From: Chloroflexota bacterium
GTDB taxonomy: Bacteria; Chloroflexota; Anaerolineae; UBA2200
Reading direction: 5' to 3'
NCBI GenBank assembly: GCA_030607875.1
Contig: JAUWJD010000012.1
Span: 18,248 to 82,247 of the forward strand
DNA length: 64,000 nucleotides
Shown: in pieces, positions 36,425 through 46,000 of the stretch
How positions within the stretch are numbered: the first letter of the stretch is position 1
How the letters are laid out: each line of letters begins with the position of its first letter
Position numbers and translations under genes: made by a program
The notes under the pieces: generated by a model
Seen by the model: only the letters and a program-made list of their open reading frames with translations
What the model was told of the DNA's origin: nothing
Databases searched by the model: none

Positions 36425-37612
36425 TTACAACACTCGGCAAATGAGCCCTTTGAGATACGCTCCTTCAGGAAAAGTCAACAATACCGGGTGATCCGCGGCC
36501 TGTGAAAGCCTTTCCAGTATTTGGACGTCGCGCTGGGCATCCACGCTGGCTCCGAAAACCACCTTCTGGAACAGATCCGCCGTGACCAGGCCGGAGCAGG
36601 ACATGGTGAACAGGATGCCCTCTGGGCGCAGCAACTGCATTGCCAGCAAGTTGATGTCCTTGTATCCACGACAGGCGGCTTGCACCTGCGAGCGCTTGTA
36701 GGCGAACTTGGGTGGATCCAGAATGATCAGATCAAACTGTCGTCCTTCGCCTCGATACTGGCGCAAAACAGCGAACACGTCGCCCACTACGTATTCGTCA
36801 TTGCGCTCTCCCAGTCCGTTGCGCTGCATGTTGCTGCGGGCCAGGGCCAGCGCCTCGGTAGAGGTATCCACGTTTGTGATCTGTTGGGCTCCGCAGTGGG
36901 CGGCATAGACGGTGAAACTGCCTGTGTAGGCGAAGGCATTCAACACACTGCGACCGGCGCTGTAGCTGCTCAGTCGCTGGCGGTTGTCTCGTTGATCCAG
37001 GTAGAAACCTGTCTTTTGCCCACTCTTGATGTCCACCTGGAAGCAATAGCCGTTCTCCCTGATCTCCACCAGGTCAGGTGGCTCTTTGCCCCACAGCAGG
37101 CCAGTGCTTGGGCCGAGGTGCTCCTTCTCGCGGACGTTGACATCGCTGCGTTCGTAGATCCCTTCTGGCTGCAAGAGTTCAGCCAGGATGCCTACAATCT
37201 CTGACTTGCGCTGCTCTATACCAAGCGTTAGCGCTTGAACCACCAGATGATCACTATAGCGATCAACAACGAGGCCAGGGAGCAGGTCAGATTCAGCGTG
37301 GATCAGACGGTAGGCGGTTGTGGCTTCGTCCTGCAGCAGCGCTCGACGGCCTTCCAGGGCCCGTTGTATGCGCTGCCGCCAGAAGGCTCGATCAGGAATC
37401 TCATCCTCAACCCAGGTAAGCAAGCGAACGGTGATCTGCGAGTGGCGGTTGATGTAGCCCCTGGCCAGGAAGCGGTGTCTCTCATCCACTACCTCCACGA
37501 TGTCGCCATCGACTGGCTTTCCTTCAATGCGCCCGATGGCTCCGGAAAAGATCCACGGGTGGCGGTTGAGAACTGGTTTCTCCCTGCCTGGTCTCAGGAT
37601 GACCGTGCCCAT
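36425..37612 (-). CDS. rlmI: RlmI-like 23S rRNA (cytosine-C5) methyltransferase
   Basis: 395 residues. The N-terminal PUA domain (about 1-75, 'KPVLNRHPWIFSGAI') binds RNA. The methyltransferase domain has 'VLNAFAYTGSFTVYAA' (SAM motif), 'NVDTSTEALALARSN', 'DLIILDPPKFA' (catalytic DPPxF/Y) and 'FTMSCSGLV'. This fits the RlmI/YccW family that modifies 23S rRNA C1962. Its start is one base from the tilS stop region, so tilS and rlmI form one minus-strand unit. Confidence 0.88.
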   Translation of the reverse strand: MGTVILRPGREKPVLNRHPWIFSGAIGRIEGKPVDGDIVEVVDERHRFLARGYINRHSQITVRLLTWVEDEIPDRAFWRQRIQRALEGRRALLQDEATTAYRLIHAESDLLPGLVVDRYSDHLVVQALTLGIEQRKSEIVGILAELLQPEGIYERSDVNVREKEHLGPSTGLLWGKEPPDLVEIRENGYCFQVDIKSGQKTGFYLDQRDNRQRLSSYSAGRSVLNAFAYTGSFTVYAAHCGAQQITNVDTSTEALALARSNMQRNGLGERNDEYVVGDVFAVLRQYRGEGRQFDLIILDPPKFAYKRSQVQAACRGYKDINLLAMQLLRPEGILFTMSCSGLVTADLFQKVVFGASVDAQRDVQILERLSQAADHPVLLTFPEGAYLKGLICRVL

Positions 37613-37613
37613 G

Positions 37614-39119
37614 CTAGGCCTCGCTTCTGTTGCCCTTGATGAAGGATAGGTACAGTACGCGCCTGGTCGTCTCCGTTACTTTGGCCCGTTCGTCAATGCG
37701 CCAGCCAGGCATCCACAGAACTTGACTGGGCGATACGAGTAGGGGGATCTGATTCCGCCAGGCGCGAGGAATCTTGGCGTTGATCATAAAGTTGTTGACA
37801 GTAGTGGGCTTGTTGCCCAGGCCCTGTGGCCAGAAGCGGTCGCCGGTATGCCGGGGCCGCAGCCACAACTCGCCGCCCGTGATGTCATAGTCGAGGTAGG
37901 CCTGCCATGGCTGGGTGTGTTGTAGGGATTGCTCGTCCAGCGTTTGGCGTTCGAGGACCTGCGCAGTGATATGCCAATCCGACTCGGGCAGGGCCGTCTG
38001 ACCAGGAATGGACAGGTTGACCTCAGTCTGGCGCAGCCACGGCAGGTCCGGCAATGGCTCGGCGTATTCCTTGCTGGCCACGATGAATTGGTCATAACCT
38101 ATCCTGACCTCCAGGCCACGTGGGAGGGTCACCGCCGTACCCGTGGTGCCTTCTTGCAGTACGCTTATGGCGTTGTCTATGTGCACCCAGTTGATGTTGC
38201 GCAGTGAACGGCGCAGGCGATGGATTGCCTCCCGGAGGACCGATCTCTGCAGGCTGAGCGGCAGTGAACGCCACTTCCTGAGGTCAAAGGCAACCGCTTG
38301 CTCGCTTTCAGTGAGGGTCGACTCAGCCCAGGCTTTGGCTGCCTGCTGCCGTAATAGGGCGTAGTCGGCGGTGATGATTTTTGCAGAACGGAGGATGCCC
38401 TCCCGGATCCGCGGGTTGAAGGTCTCCAAGAAGGGCAGCAGTTCGTGCCGCAACCTGTTGCGGTAGTACGTGGTGTCTAGGTTTGAACGGTCAAAACGCG
38501 GCTGCAGGCCCTGTTCAGCACAGTATGCTTCGATGTCGGCCCTTGGGCTCTCCAGCAGAGGTCTGATTAGCAGTAATCGATCCTTTGCTTTGTCCGGGCT
38601 GACTTCTTCATCTGCAAGCCGCAGTTCCTGGAGCCTGGATGCTGGCTGCATTCCCCTGAGGCCAGCCAGGCCCGATCCCCGCAGCCAGTGCATCAATATG
38701 GTCTCCACCTGGTCGTCGGCATTGTGCCCCACAGCGATCTTGGGCGCACCCGTACGCCGTGCGACGCGGGCCAGGAAGGCATAGCGTGCCTGGCGGGCGG
38801 CTTCCTCGATGGCGAGCTTTTTCTCTCTGGCCAAGGCAGCGACATCTCGCGATTCGATGCTTGCTGGCAGCCCCCATTCCTCCGCCAATTGCGCCACAAA
38901 TGCTGCGTCAGCATCTGCCTCTGCCCCGCGCAGGCAGTGATTGAGGTGAGCGACGTGCAGCTTTAGAGCATACTCATCGCGCAGGCGTAGAAGTAGGTGC
39001 AGCAGGCAGAGTGAATCCGGGCCACCAGAGACGCCTACGACGACCGCATCTCCGCTGTCGAGCAATTGATCACGTTCGATTATGCTCTGCACACGTTTGA
39101 GGAGTTCCATGCTTTCCAA
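37614..39119 (-). CDS. tilS: tRNA(Ile)-lysidine synthetase
   Basis: 501 residues. It attaches lysine to C34 of tRNA-Ile(CAU) so that AUA is read. The ATP pyrophosphatase loop is 'SGGPDS' (31-36) in 'VVGVSGGPDSLCLLHLL'; 'HLNHCLRGAEADADA', 'HNADDQVETILMHWLRGSG' and 'RFDRSNLDTTYYRNRLRHEL' are family blocks. The C-terminal domain 'LRPRHTGDRFWPQG' ends with 'KIPRAWRNQIPLL'. Starts at ATG 39119 or the ATG three codons later. Length is normal for long TilS forms. Confidence 0.95.
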   Translation of the reverse strand: MESMELLKRVQSIIERDQLLDSGDAVVVGVSGGPDSLCLLHLLLRLRDEYALKLHVAHLNHCLRGAEADADAAFVAQLAEEWGLPASIESRDVAALAREKKLAIEEAARQARYAFLARVARRTGAPKIAVGHNADDQVETILMHWLRGSGLAGLRGMQPASRLQELRLADEEVSPDKAKDRLLLIRPLLESPRADIEAYCAEQGLQPRFDRSNLDTTYYRNRLRHELLPFLETFNPRIREGILRSAKIITADYALLRQQAAKAWAESTLTESEQAVAFDLRKWRSLPLSLQRSVLREAIHRLRRSLRNINWVHIDNAISVLQEGTTGTAVTLPRGLEVRIGYDQFIVASKEYAEPLPDLPWLRQTEVNLSIPGQTALPESDWHITAQVLERQTLDEQSLQHTQPWQAYLDYDITGGELWLRPRHTGDRFWPQGLGNKPTTVNNFMINAKIPRAWRNQIPLLVSPSQVLWMPGWRIDERAKVTETTRRVLYLSFIKGNRSEA

Positions 39120-39199
39120 GACCCTGATCTGCTGTGCAACACGTGTGTGACGTAAGGAGGGCAGAAACGGTTCGCCCGGCCATGAACTGGTGGAATCCT

Positions 39200-39556
39200 T
39201 CAGCGAATCTCGGCGGTATGGAAGGAAACGTTGGTGGAGGGATGCACCTGTTTGTCAATCCAATCCAGGTAGTCTGTGGTGCCGGCGATAATTGGCAGCG
39301 CGATGATTTCGGGAACCTCGTAGCTGTGCAACTGCTTGACCCGGACTGCCAGCGGTTCGAGCATCTCCGTTGCTGTCTTGACGATCAGCAGCACTTCCTG
39401 GTCATCTTGAACCTGGCCCTCCCAGCGGTAGACCGATTGGATGGGTGAGATGATATTGACGCAGGCAGCCAGTCGCTCGTCTACCAGGGTGCGGGCGATA
39501 TTCTGCCCTTCATCAACTGAGCCTGTGGTAATGAGGATAACGATGTGTGCTGACAT
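39200..39556 (-). CDS. cutA: CutA1 divalent-ion tolerance protein
   Basis: 118 residues from ATG 39556, preceded by AGGAGTTGCAC; an upstream in-frame TTG is not needed. CutA1 forms a stable trimer. Family markers are 'AARTLVDERLAACVNI'-type segment (here 'IARTLVDERLAACVNIISPI'), 'SVYRWEGQVQDDQEVLLIVK' and 'HSYEVPEIIALPI'. Its cellular role is poorly defined (metal tolerance, signalling). It precedes tilS-type housekeeping genes on the same strand, with an 80-base gap. Confidence 0.95.
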   Translation of the reverse strand: MSAHIVILITTGSVDEGQNIARTLVDERLAACVNIISPIQSVYRWEGQVQDDQEVLLIVKTATEMLEPLAVRVKQLHSYEVPEIIALPIIAGTTDYLDWIDKQVHPSTNVSFHTAEIR

Positions 39557-39869
39557 GTGCAACTCCTGTTGGAGCTATTCTATCGCAAGACGGAGCAAAA
39601 GCAAATCATGCACGCTGGTAGCTGTCGACACCTGACGGTGTGAACATTGCCTCGCATCTGCTCGCAGGCCCTGGTCGTCCGCCTTGGAGGCTGCGGCGAT
39701 CACCGACGTGCACAAGGTGGTTGGCCATCTCAAGAGGAAGGACTTGCCGGCAAGACTCTCCACGGTAACTGTAGTTGCACATTGAGTGGTCCCCCAGAAC
39801 TCTGGCCTGCCCTACTAGGAGGTGTTGGCGAGGGGAGGATGCCCATGGCCCAACCGGACATGAGGGGGT

Positions 39870-40283
39870 TTGGCCTACCAACGAGGACAGGTCATCCCGA
39901 CTGGCAGGAGCCAGCAGCGGAGGGTATTCCAGTTTGACCCTGCCTTAACAAAGACGAACGCAGCGGACACGCTGCGTTCATCTTGCGTAGAGGTGGGGCC
40001 TGGCAAAGGGCGCACCATATCGCTGCACTCTCAGGAAGCCTTGATACAACAGGCCCGCGAGTTCCAGCAAAGTGAGGGCAATGCACCTCATCGTGCGCTT
40101 CGACAAGTGGTCGAGCATCGGCTGGCTCGCTTGATGCAGTTGGGAGTTCGCCAATCACGCTATTTGGGCAGGAAAAAGACGCTGTTCCAACTGCTCATGG
40201 CCGCCACAGTCGCCAATCTGACCCTGGTAGCGACCAAAACGGGCCAAATGCGAACCCGAGGCGGCCACAAACATCTTTTTTGA
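39870..40283 (+). mobile_element. IS1182-type transposase remnant (C-terminal part)
   Basis: The frame gives 'GKGRTISLHSQEALIQQARE' and then 'VVEHRLARLMQLGVRQSRYL' and 'KTLFQLLMAATVANLTLVA', the C-terminal end of IS1182/ISNCY-like DDE transposases. The N-terminus is lost; only unrelated short frames lie from 39563 to 39869, and I recognise nothing else there. No intact inverted repeats are seen. Downstream to 40398 there is no gene. Confidence 0.75.
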
Positions 40284-40398
40284 TCTCCCGTTCTTGACTT
40301 CCTGATTGCTCGTGCTACTAATCGCGCCCTGTCTTTGGCTCGTGGCCTGGACCGCAAAACCCAAAGACGATCCCAATAAACACTCTTGGGCTAGATTT

Positions 40399-40827
40399 CT
40401 AGGGGATGCGCAGCTTCTGTCCCGGATGGATCAGATTCGGGTTGTCCCCAATGAGCTCTTTGTTGGCCTCATAGATCTCAGGCCAGCGCTTGGCGTCGCC
40501 AAGTAGCTCCTTGGCGATCTTGGAGAGAGAGTCGCCGCTCTTCACCTCGTAGATCTGTTCTTTCGCAGCGGCTTTGTCGGGCTGGGCGCCCTTTTCTGCC
40601 ATGCGCTTCATCGCTTCTTTGGCTTCTTCCTTGAGCTTCTGCCTCTCCAGCTTCTTCTTCTCTCGCTCCGCAGCGGCCTTTCGCGCTTCTTCCATCTCTT
40701 TCTTGCGCGCAGCAAGCTCCTCACGGCGCTTGCGGGCTGTTTCCTCGGACACTCGCTGAGGGGCCTCTTCCTTCTTCTCCTCTTCCTTCTTGCCTCGGCC
40801 AAAGATCCGATCCAGAATCGACGGCAT
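40399..40827 (-). CDS. Coiled-coil protein with C-terminal LysM domain
   Basis: 142 residues. Residues about 10-90 are an extremely Lys/Glu-rich coiled coil; about 92-142 form a LysM domain ('YEVKSGDSLSKIAKELLGDA', 'IHPGQKLRIP'). No signal peptide, so a cytoplasmic location is likely, as for other unexported LysM proteins. It is 33 bases downstream of the DUF4332 gene on the same strand. LysM may bind glycan or, in cytoplasmic proteins, other ligands. Confidence 0.85.
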   Translation of the reverse strand: MPSILDRIFGRGKKEEEKKEEAPQRVSEETARKRREELAARKKEMEEARKAAAEREKKKLERQKLKEEAKEAMKRMAEKGAQPDKAAAKEQIYEVKSGDSLSKIAKELLGDAKRWPEIYEANKELIGDNPNLIHPGQKLRIP

Positions 40828-40860
40828 GTTTGTTTCCTCCTGGTTAGTTGATGTCGTGTA

Positions 40861-41268
40861 CTAGTAGGTGAGAATACGAGGCAGCATCTTGGCCTGTGCT
40901 ACCCAGTCCTTGACTTGCTTGAGAGTCGGCAAGCGTCGCACGAGCGCTTCGCGCTCGTTCGTTTCCCCGAGTGCCTGGTAGAGGTTCTCAGGGTTGCGCT
41001 GTGCCAGCTCGACAACCGTGTCCACGCCGGCTTCTTCCAACAGATCGGAGTATTCCTCGCCAACTCCCTTGATGCGGAACAGGTCAGACAAGTTGGCCCA
41101 TTCCAGGAGCAGCTTGGAGCCGATGCCTGTCTTCTCTGCCAATGCCTTACGCTGGTGCGGGGTTGCGCAGGCCTCTAGCAAGGCCTCCGTGGTGGTAATG
41201 CCAGCTTTCTCCTTCAGGATACTTTTGTAATGTGGCCCAATACCCTCAATGTTGATGATTCGTCCCAT
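40861..41268 (-). CDS. DUF4332 (helix-hairpin-helix) protein
   Basis: 135 residues, ribosome site AAGGAGGAGAT upstream of ATG. Two helix-hairpin-helix-like motifs are visible: 'IEGIGPHYKSILKEKAGI' and 'IKGVGEEYSDLLEEAGV', with 'TVVELAQRNPENLYQAL' between and after, the pattern of DUF4332 proteins. HhH folds often bind DNA non-specifically, but the function of this family is unknown. It forms a pair with the LysM protein. Confidence 0.85.
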   Translation of the reverse strand: MGRIINIEGIGPHYKSILKEKAGITTTEALLEACATPHQRKALAEKTGIGSKLLLEWANLSDLFRIKGVGEEYSDLLEEAGVDTVVELAQRNPENLYQALGETNEREALVRRLPTLKQVKDWVAQAKMLPRILTY

Positions 41269-41839
41269 TTGCCTTATCTCCTCCTTTGCTATTCTTCGTG
41301 ATCACACAACTAGGCACCAAGTAGCCTGGATTCAGGCGCGCTTGTTTCAGTACTCGCGCATCACCTCCTCTATCGTATCATTGTAGTGTTCAGATTCACA
41401 CTACAGAGTACTGCGCCGAAGGTTGCTAAACTCAGGTGGTCCTTCTCAGACTGTAATTCGGTGAGATACGTTTAGCAATCCGTGCACGAAGCAGTAGAAT
41501 TCCGGCAGGCTTGTTGTGGTAGCGATGTATGCCCAGTCGGTTCAGGTCTCGGCATAGCTCTGCTTGATGTCCACGCCTTCAAAGGACATCCACGGGATAG
41601 TTGCTTGCTCCGCTCGGGAAGACGACTTGGGTCCTATTGTATCCCAGGTTCTCTGCCAGTGCAAACTCGGAATGGCGAAAACAGCTCGACCTGCTGTTCG
41701 CCACGATGTTGCCTGGATTACACAGCAAATAGCCCGATTGCGGAGGGGGGGTAATGCGTAGAACGCGCAATGTAATGGCTTCGTAGTGGCGACTTTAGTC
41801 GCTCTTCTCCGCGAGGGAAGCCTGGCCTGGCTCAGCGGT
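41269..41839. other. Intergenic stretch without recognisable gene
   Basis: 571 bases. The left part holds the leader of the DUF4332 gene. Around 41785-41805 a short palindrome (GCGACT TT AGTCGC) of interspersed-repeat type occurs just past the end of the S51-like gene. Short open frames (for example 41564-41761) show no family I recognise. Confidence 0.5.
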
Positions 41840-42535
41840 TCACCTCGATGGACAGCGTTCTGTGATCTGATAGGTGCACACTCGAAAGTTCGTCATGCGG
41901 ATCTCGAAGACAGACCCGCCCAGGGCTCGCTTGAACTGGCCGTCCTCAAACACGGCGCAGGCATCGTCGTTTATGCCCCAGCCAGTGGCGGTCTGTGTCT
42001 GGGCCATGGCCTCCAGCATGTGGGGCAGGGCCTTCGATGCGCCAAAGTGCACGCTGATGACACAATCCTCGATCAGCCCCAGTCCGCTGGCCAGACGAAC
42101 AGACTGTTCACCGGTGTCGTCCGGGGGAATGGCGCAGATCTTTGGAGCTATGAGCGCACCAGCAGACATGCCGGCGTAGGGGATGCCCTGCTGGCAGCGC
42201 TCGCCGATGATACTGCGCAGGGGCTCCGTTGCGTACAGGCGGTGGTAAGTGGGCGTGTGGCCCCCGCCGACGAAGATGCCGCTGGCTGCGCGGAGCCTTG
42301 TGGCCGCTGCCTCCACGTCTAGCGTACCGTCCTCACGCGGCACGATGGCGTGGTATCGGGTCACGCCGCGCTGCAACCAAGGCTCGACGTACTGGGCAAC
42401 GTACTTTTCCCAGTTGGGTCCGCCCTGCAACAACAGGGCGATTGTCGCCGCACTCCCGCCTGCGGCGGGGATGAACGCTTCAGCAGTTGCGTCAAATGCA
42501 GCGCTGCCACTTAGCAGGAAAAGCCTGCAAGTCAT
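41840..42535 (-). CDS. Peptidase S51 / cyanophycinase-like protein
   Basis: 231 residues. The nucleophile elbow 'AGMSAGALIA' places Ser124; 'GIFVGGGHTPTYHRLY' and 'DCVISVHFG' are further S51 blocks. The family includes dipeptidase E and cyanophycinase, which cut Asp-containing peptides. The fold is class I glutamine-amidotransferase-like but with Ser in place of Cys. No signal peptide is seen. The substrate is unknown; no cyanophycin synthetase is in the window. Confidence 0.85.
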   Translation of the reverse strand: MTCRLFLLSGSAAFDATAEAFIPAAGGSAATIALLLQGGPNWEKYVAQYVEPWLQRGVTRYHAIVPREDGTLDVEAAATRLRAASGIFVGGGHTPTYHRLYATEPLRSIIGERCQQGIPYAGMSAGALIAPKICAIPPDDTGEQSVRLASGLGLIEDCVISVHFGASKALPHMLEAMAQTQTATGWGINDDACAVFEDGQFKRALGGSVFEIRMTNFRVCTYQITERCPSR

Positions 42536-43064
42536 TGTAGCAGCGAGTTAGTGTTTGCTAGACGGACCAAGGCAAGACACATCAATGGAGCGGCCTCACT
42601 AGTCGAAGACTGGTACACAAGCACGAAAACGTTGAGCGTAGCTCGACAGGCCAGCAGTGCCGTGCGCCGGAATGGCAGCATTGCGCTCGTCGTCGATACA
42701 AGCGAAGATCTACCGTGTGGGTCTTGGCATCGAGCCTCCGAGGAGCAACTGGATTAGCTCGACTATCCACCAAATCAGCGGTCAAAAGCTACCACAGATG
42801 TGCACTGAAGGTATTCTTCGCCCGAGCCTTCGCCCTCACGAGTGTACGTTCTTCTGGACTTTCATGCTTTCCCTCCGATAGTGATATGATACACCAATTT
42901 CGCTTATCTTGGTGCCCACTTTTTCGGGGGAAGATCAAAGATCAATAGCGAAGTTGACGGCCAATGCGTGAACAATTTGCTTGGAGGTTTCGCATCACTT
43001 CAGACGCTGCGACTCGCGTTGCTCCTTCCCGGTCTACGCCATTGAGGTTCGTTGACTCGGCCCA
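42536..43064. other. Intergenic stretch without recognisable gene
   Basis: 529 bases between the S51-like gene and the end of the large NTPase gene. I see short open frames with no family resemblance and no clear repeat. It could hold remains of a transferred segment. Confidence 0.4.
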
Positions 43065-46000
43065 TCATCCTTTTTGGAGCTTGACGCTCCAAGCCCTGAG
43101 GCCATCATAGCTGAATCCCAGAAAGAAGCTGACTCTTTCGTTTTCATGCCGCTCCTTGACAAAGCTCGACTCGTCGGGCGCGCGAGACCGCCCCGGGACG
43201 AAGAAAACCCGCAACCCGCATTCTAACTCTATCAAGCCTGCCTCTGGCCGATCAATGCGTGCGATCAGACCCGATATCCTCTCTAGCGGCTCTGCATTGG
43301 TCCAAAAATCCTTCTCTCTGTCCCAGCCTCCCAATCTTGAATAGTGCACTAGGCGCGTCATACCAGAACCTTTTCCAAGCCAATTGTACGAACGGGTACG
43401 ATACTGCAGATTCCGTGCTTGACGTCGGGACCCCTCGACAAGCCTCTCGGCGGCCACTTTCGCGACTGCTGAGCCCTCTATCGCTTTCAGCGTGTGGAGC
43501 GTGTACAAGTAGTAGACGCAATCAATGGAACCACCTAGTGCACGCCAATAGCTCAACCGCTCTATCGCTGAGTCGACCATGACGGAAGGCGTTCGACGTG
43601 CAGCCTCGAACCAAAGGCGTATGTTTCGTTCATTGTGCGGTTCGCGGAGCAAGTTCTGCTCCATCAGATTGACTATCTCGTTCAAACCCTCCTGATCTAG
43701 GTTGTCCCAGGATCGCTTCCTACTGCCCAGGTAGGCGAATACCAGCCTGCGACGTATGGGCGGCTTGTATACGTCGCTGCGCTTCAGCAACCGGGTCCAG
43801 CCTTCAATAACCTTAGCGTAGTCGCCGACCAGTTCATTGAGACGCGTTTCACAACTCACCACATAGTGGCTGAGGCGCTGAGCTTCACCTCCTCGAAGAC
43901 GCTTTACATCTTGCAGGAGCCCTTCTGCCAACTCAATCTTTTCTTGGTATTTCAGAGACGACGGATCTGTGAGAAAGTCCACATAACTTCGCGTACCAGA
44001 CATTTTGAAGCCAAACTCCACCGTCCACGTGAGCAGTTGGATATGAGATACATGCGCATACTCGTCGTCAGGAGCCATCTCACGAGCTAAGCTGAACGCG
44101 TCCTCTGCTTGCTGCAACAAAGCTTCGATTTCTTCTAGAGCGGCGGCAGTGACATCTTCCCCACTTCTGGCTTTCTTCTCAGCAGCCTTCATCAAGCCAT
44201 AGGCCTGTTCTCGCAAGGTCATGCCCTTCATATGGTGAAGGACATGATCTTGATCATCGAGTTCCAACGACTTCTCAATAGCCTCCAAAGCCTTGGTGTG
44301 TTCTCCGCACCAGCTGAGGTAGCGGCCCAAGTGCGCCCAGAAGTGGGGCTGATCATTGAAGTGCTCTGCTAAGGCCCGAAGAACGGCCAACTGTCCTTCA
44401 GGCACTTGGATATCCTGTATCAGCTGACCGAAGTTGGGTCTTCGCTCGAAGTAGGGTTTTTCCGCAGGTGTGCCAAGTGTATCCCGGCTGTGACGCAATA
44501 CCAACATTCTTGACAGAATGTCGAGAACCCTTTCGCTAGGTACTCTGTCCGTCGTTTCATACAGCGCGTCGCAATCCTCGATAAACCGAATTGCCCATGT
44601 TGATAGGTTGTCTCGCCACATCCGGCGAGCAGCAGCATCACCGGCGAGGATGTGCTCACAAATCTCGCCTGCCACAAGTTGGTGAGATGGGCGCCAGTTG
44701 ACCTCCCCTTCTTTGGACTCCCGAATCAACAAGCTCTGTCGGCGCTTGTCGAGTGCTCTCTCAAGCTGGACAGTCGTTGTGCCGTCTAGACCCAGCATAT
44801 GAGCAAACATCTGTGAGGGGAGTGTTTGGTGCGCATAGCGATAGGCGAGTGCGATGTAGCACATAATTCGTCGCTCTTCCTCGGACATCCCTTGGAGTCG
44901 GGCTTCAACGTATGTGTCTAGTCGAGTGAACTCTCTATCGAAAGCCGTCAGGCCGAAATAGAATGGCACCCGGAGTTTCTGTGTGCCTTCATTCCGCGCA
45001 AGGTCTCTGAGTAAGGCCAAGCGGTCTGGCCTCACACGGCCGTAGCTTTCGGCGAAGCGATTTGCTTCGTCAGCATCGAGCTGTTCGCGAAGATAGCGGA
45101 CTCGCTCCTCTTCTTTCTTCACCGCCTCAAATCGACGAGACACGATCAAGAAGACGACTGCCAGGTTCTCACTTCTGACTGTTGAGTACAGCTTCTCGAG
45201 AATATCTAGAGGGACCTCTGCACTCTCAACAACCACCAGGATTGGCAACGATGTTAGGCGGCGCAGTAACTGTAGACGTCCGATCGTACCGTCGGAGACT
45301 TTGTGAAGCAGTACGGCCGGATAAGACTCATGCAAGTCCCATGCGATTCGCCGGGCTACCGTCGTTCCTCCTGCTCCTGGATGATGGTATAGGTTTATTC
45401 GGGTAGTTAGACGGTGCGTCAGGTCATGCCTCACCTGATTCCTTAGATACTCCGTCTTGTTGCGATCCACATCTTGGTGTAGGCTAAGTTCGAACCAGGA
45501 GATCTTTCCCCCGTAGAGGAACCTTGACTTCCTGCCATCTTCGTCTTTCTCCTGGATACCGACATCGTGATGAACAAGAGTCATCTCCTCTTCCAGGAAT
45601 ACCGTATCCTTGCGTTTGAGTACTACCCGTTGCTTGTGGGCGCCAGGCAGCGAGACCGTTTTCTTCTCGAAGTAGAATCTTCTAAACAGCTTGCTGAGCC
45701 CGGCAGTGATCTGAGTTGCTTGCAGAGGGAAAACCTTACCATTATAGACTTGGCTGATCTCGAGGAGAGGATCTAGCTGCGGGGTGGCAAAGATGAGATC
45801 TATCCGATCGCCGAACGCATCGGTGAGCAAATCACAGATCTTATTCACGTAGTTGGGCTCGTTCCAGAGGATTAGGCTCGTTGCAGGTTGTTCGCTGGAG
45901 GATGCCGCCAAATCGCGCAGAATCTGCGTCAGGGGAGCACTGTACTTGAGTTTCCACGGAAGCCATCCATCTCCTATGGGAAATGTACTCGCCCGTCCTC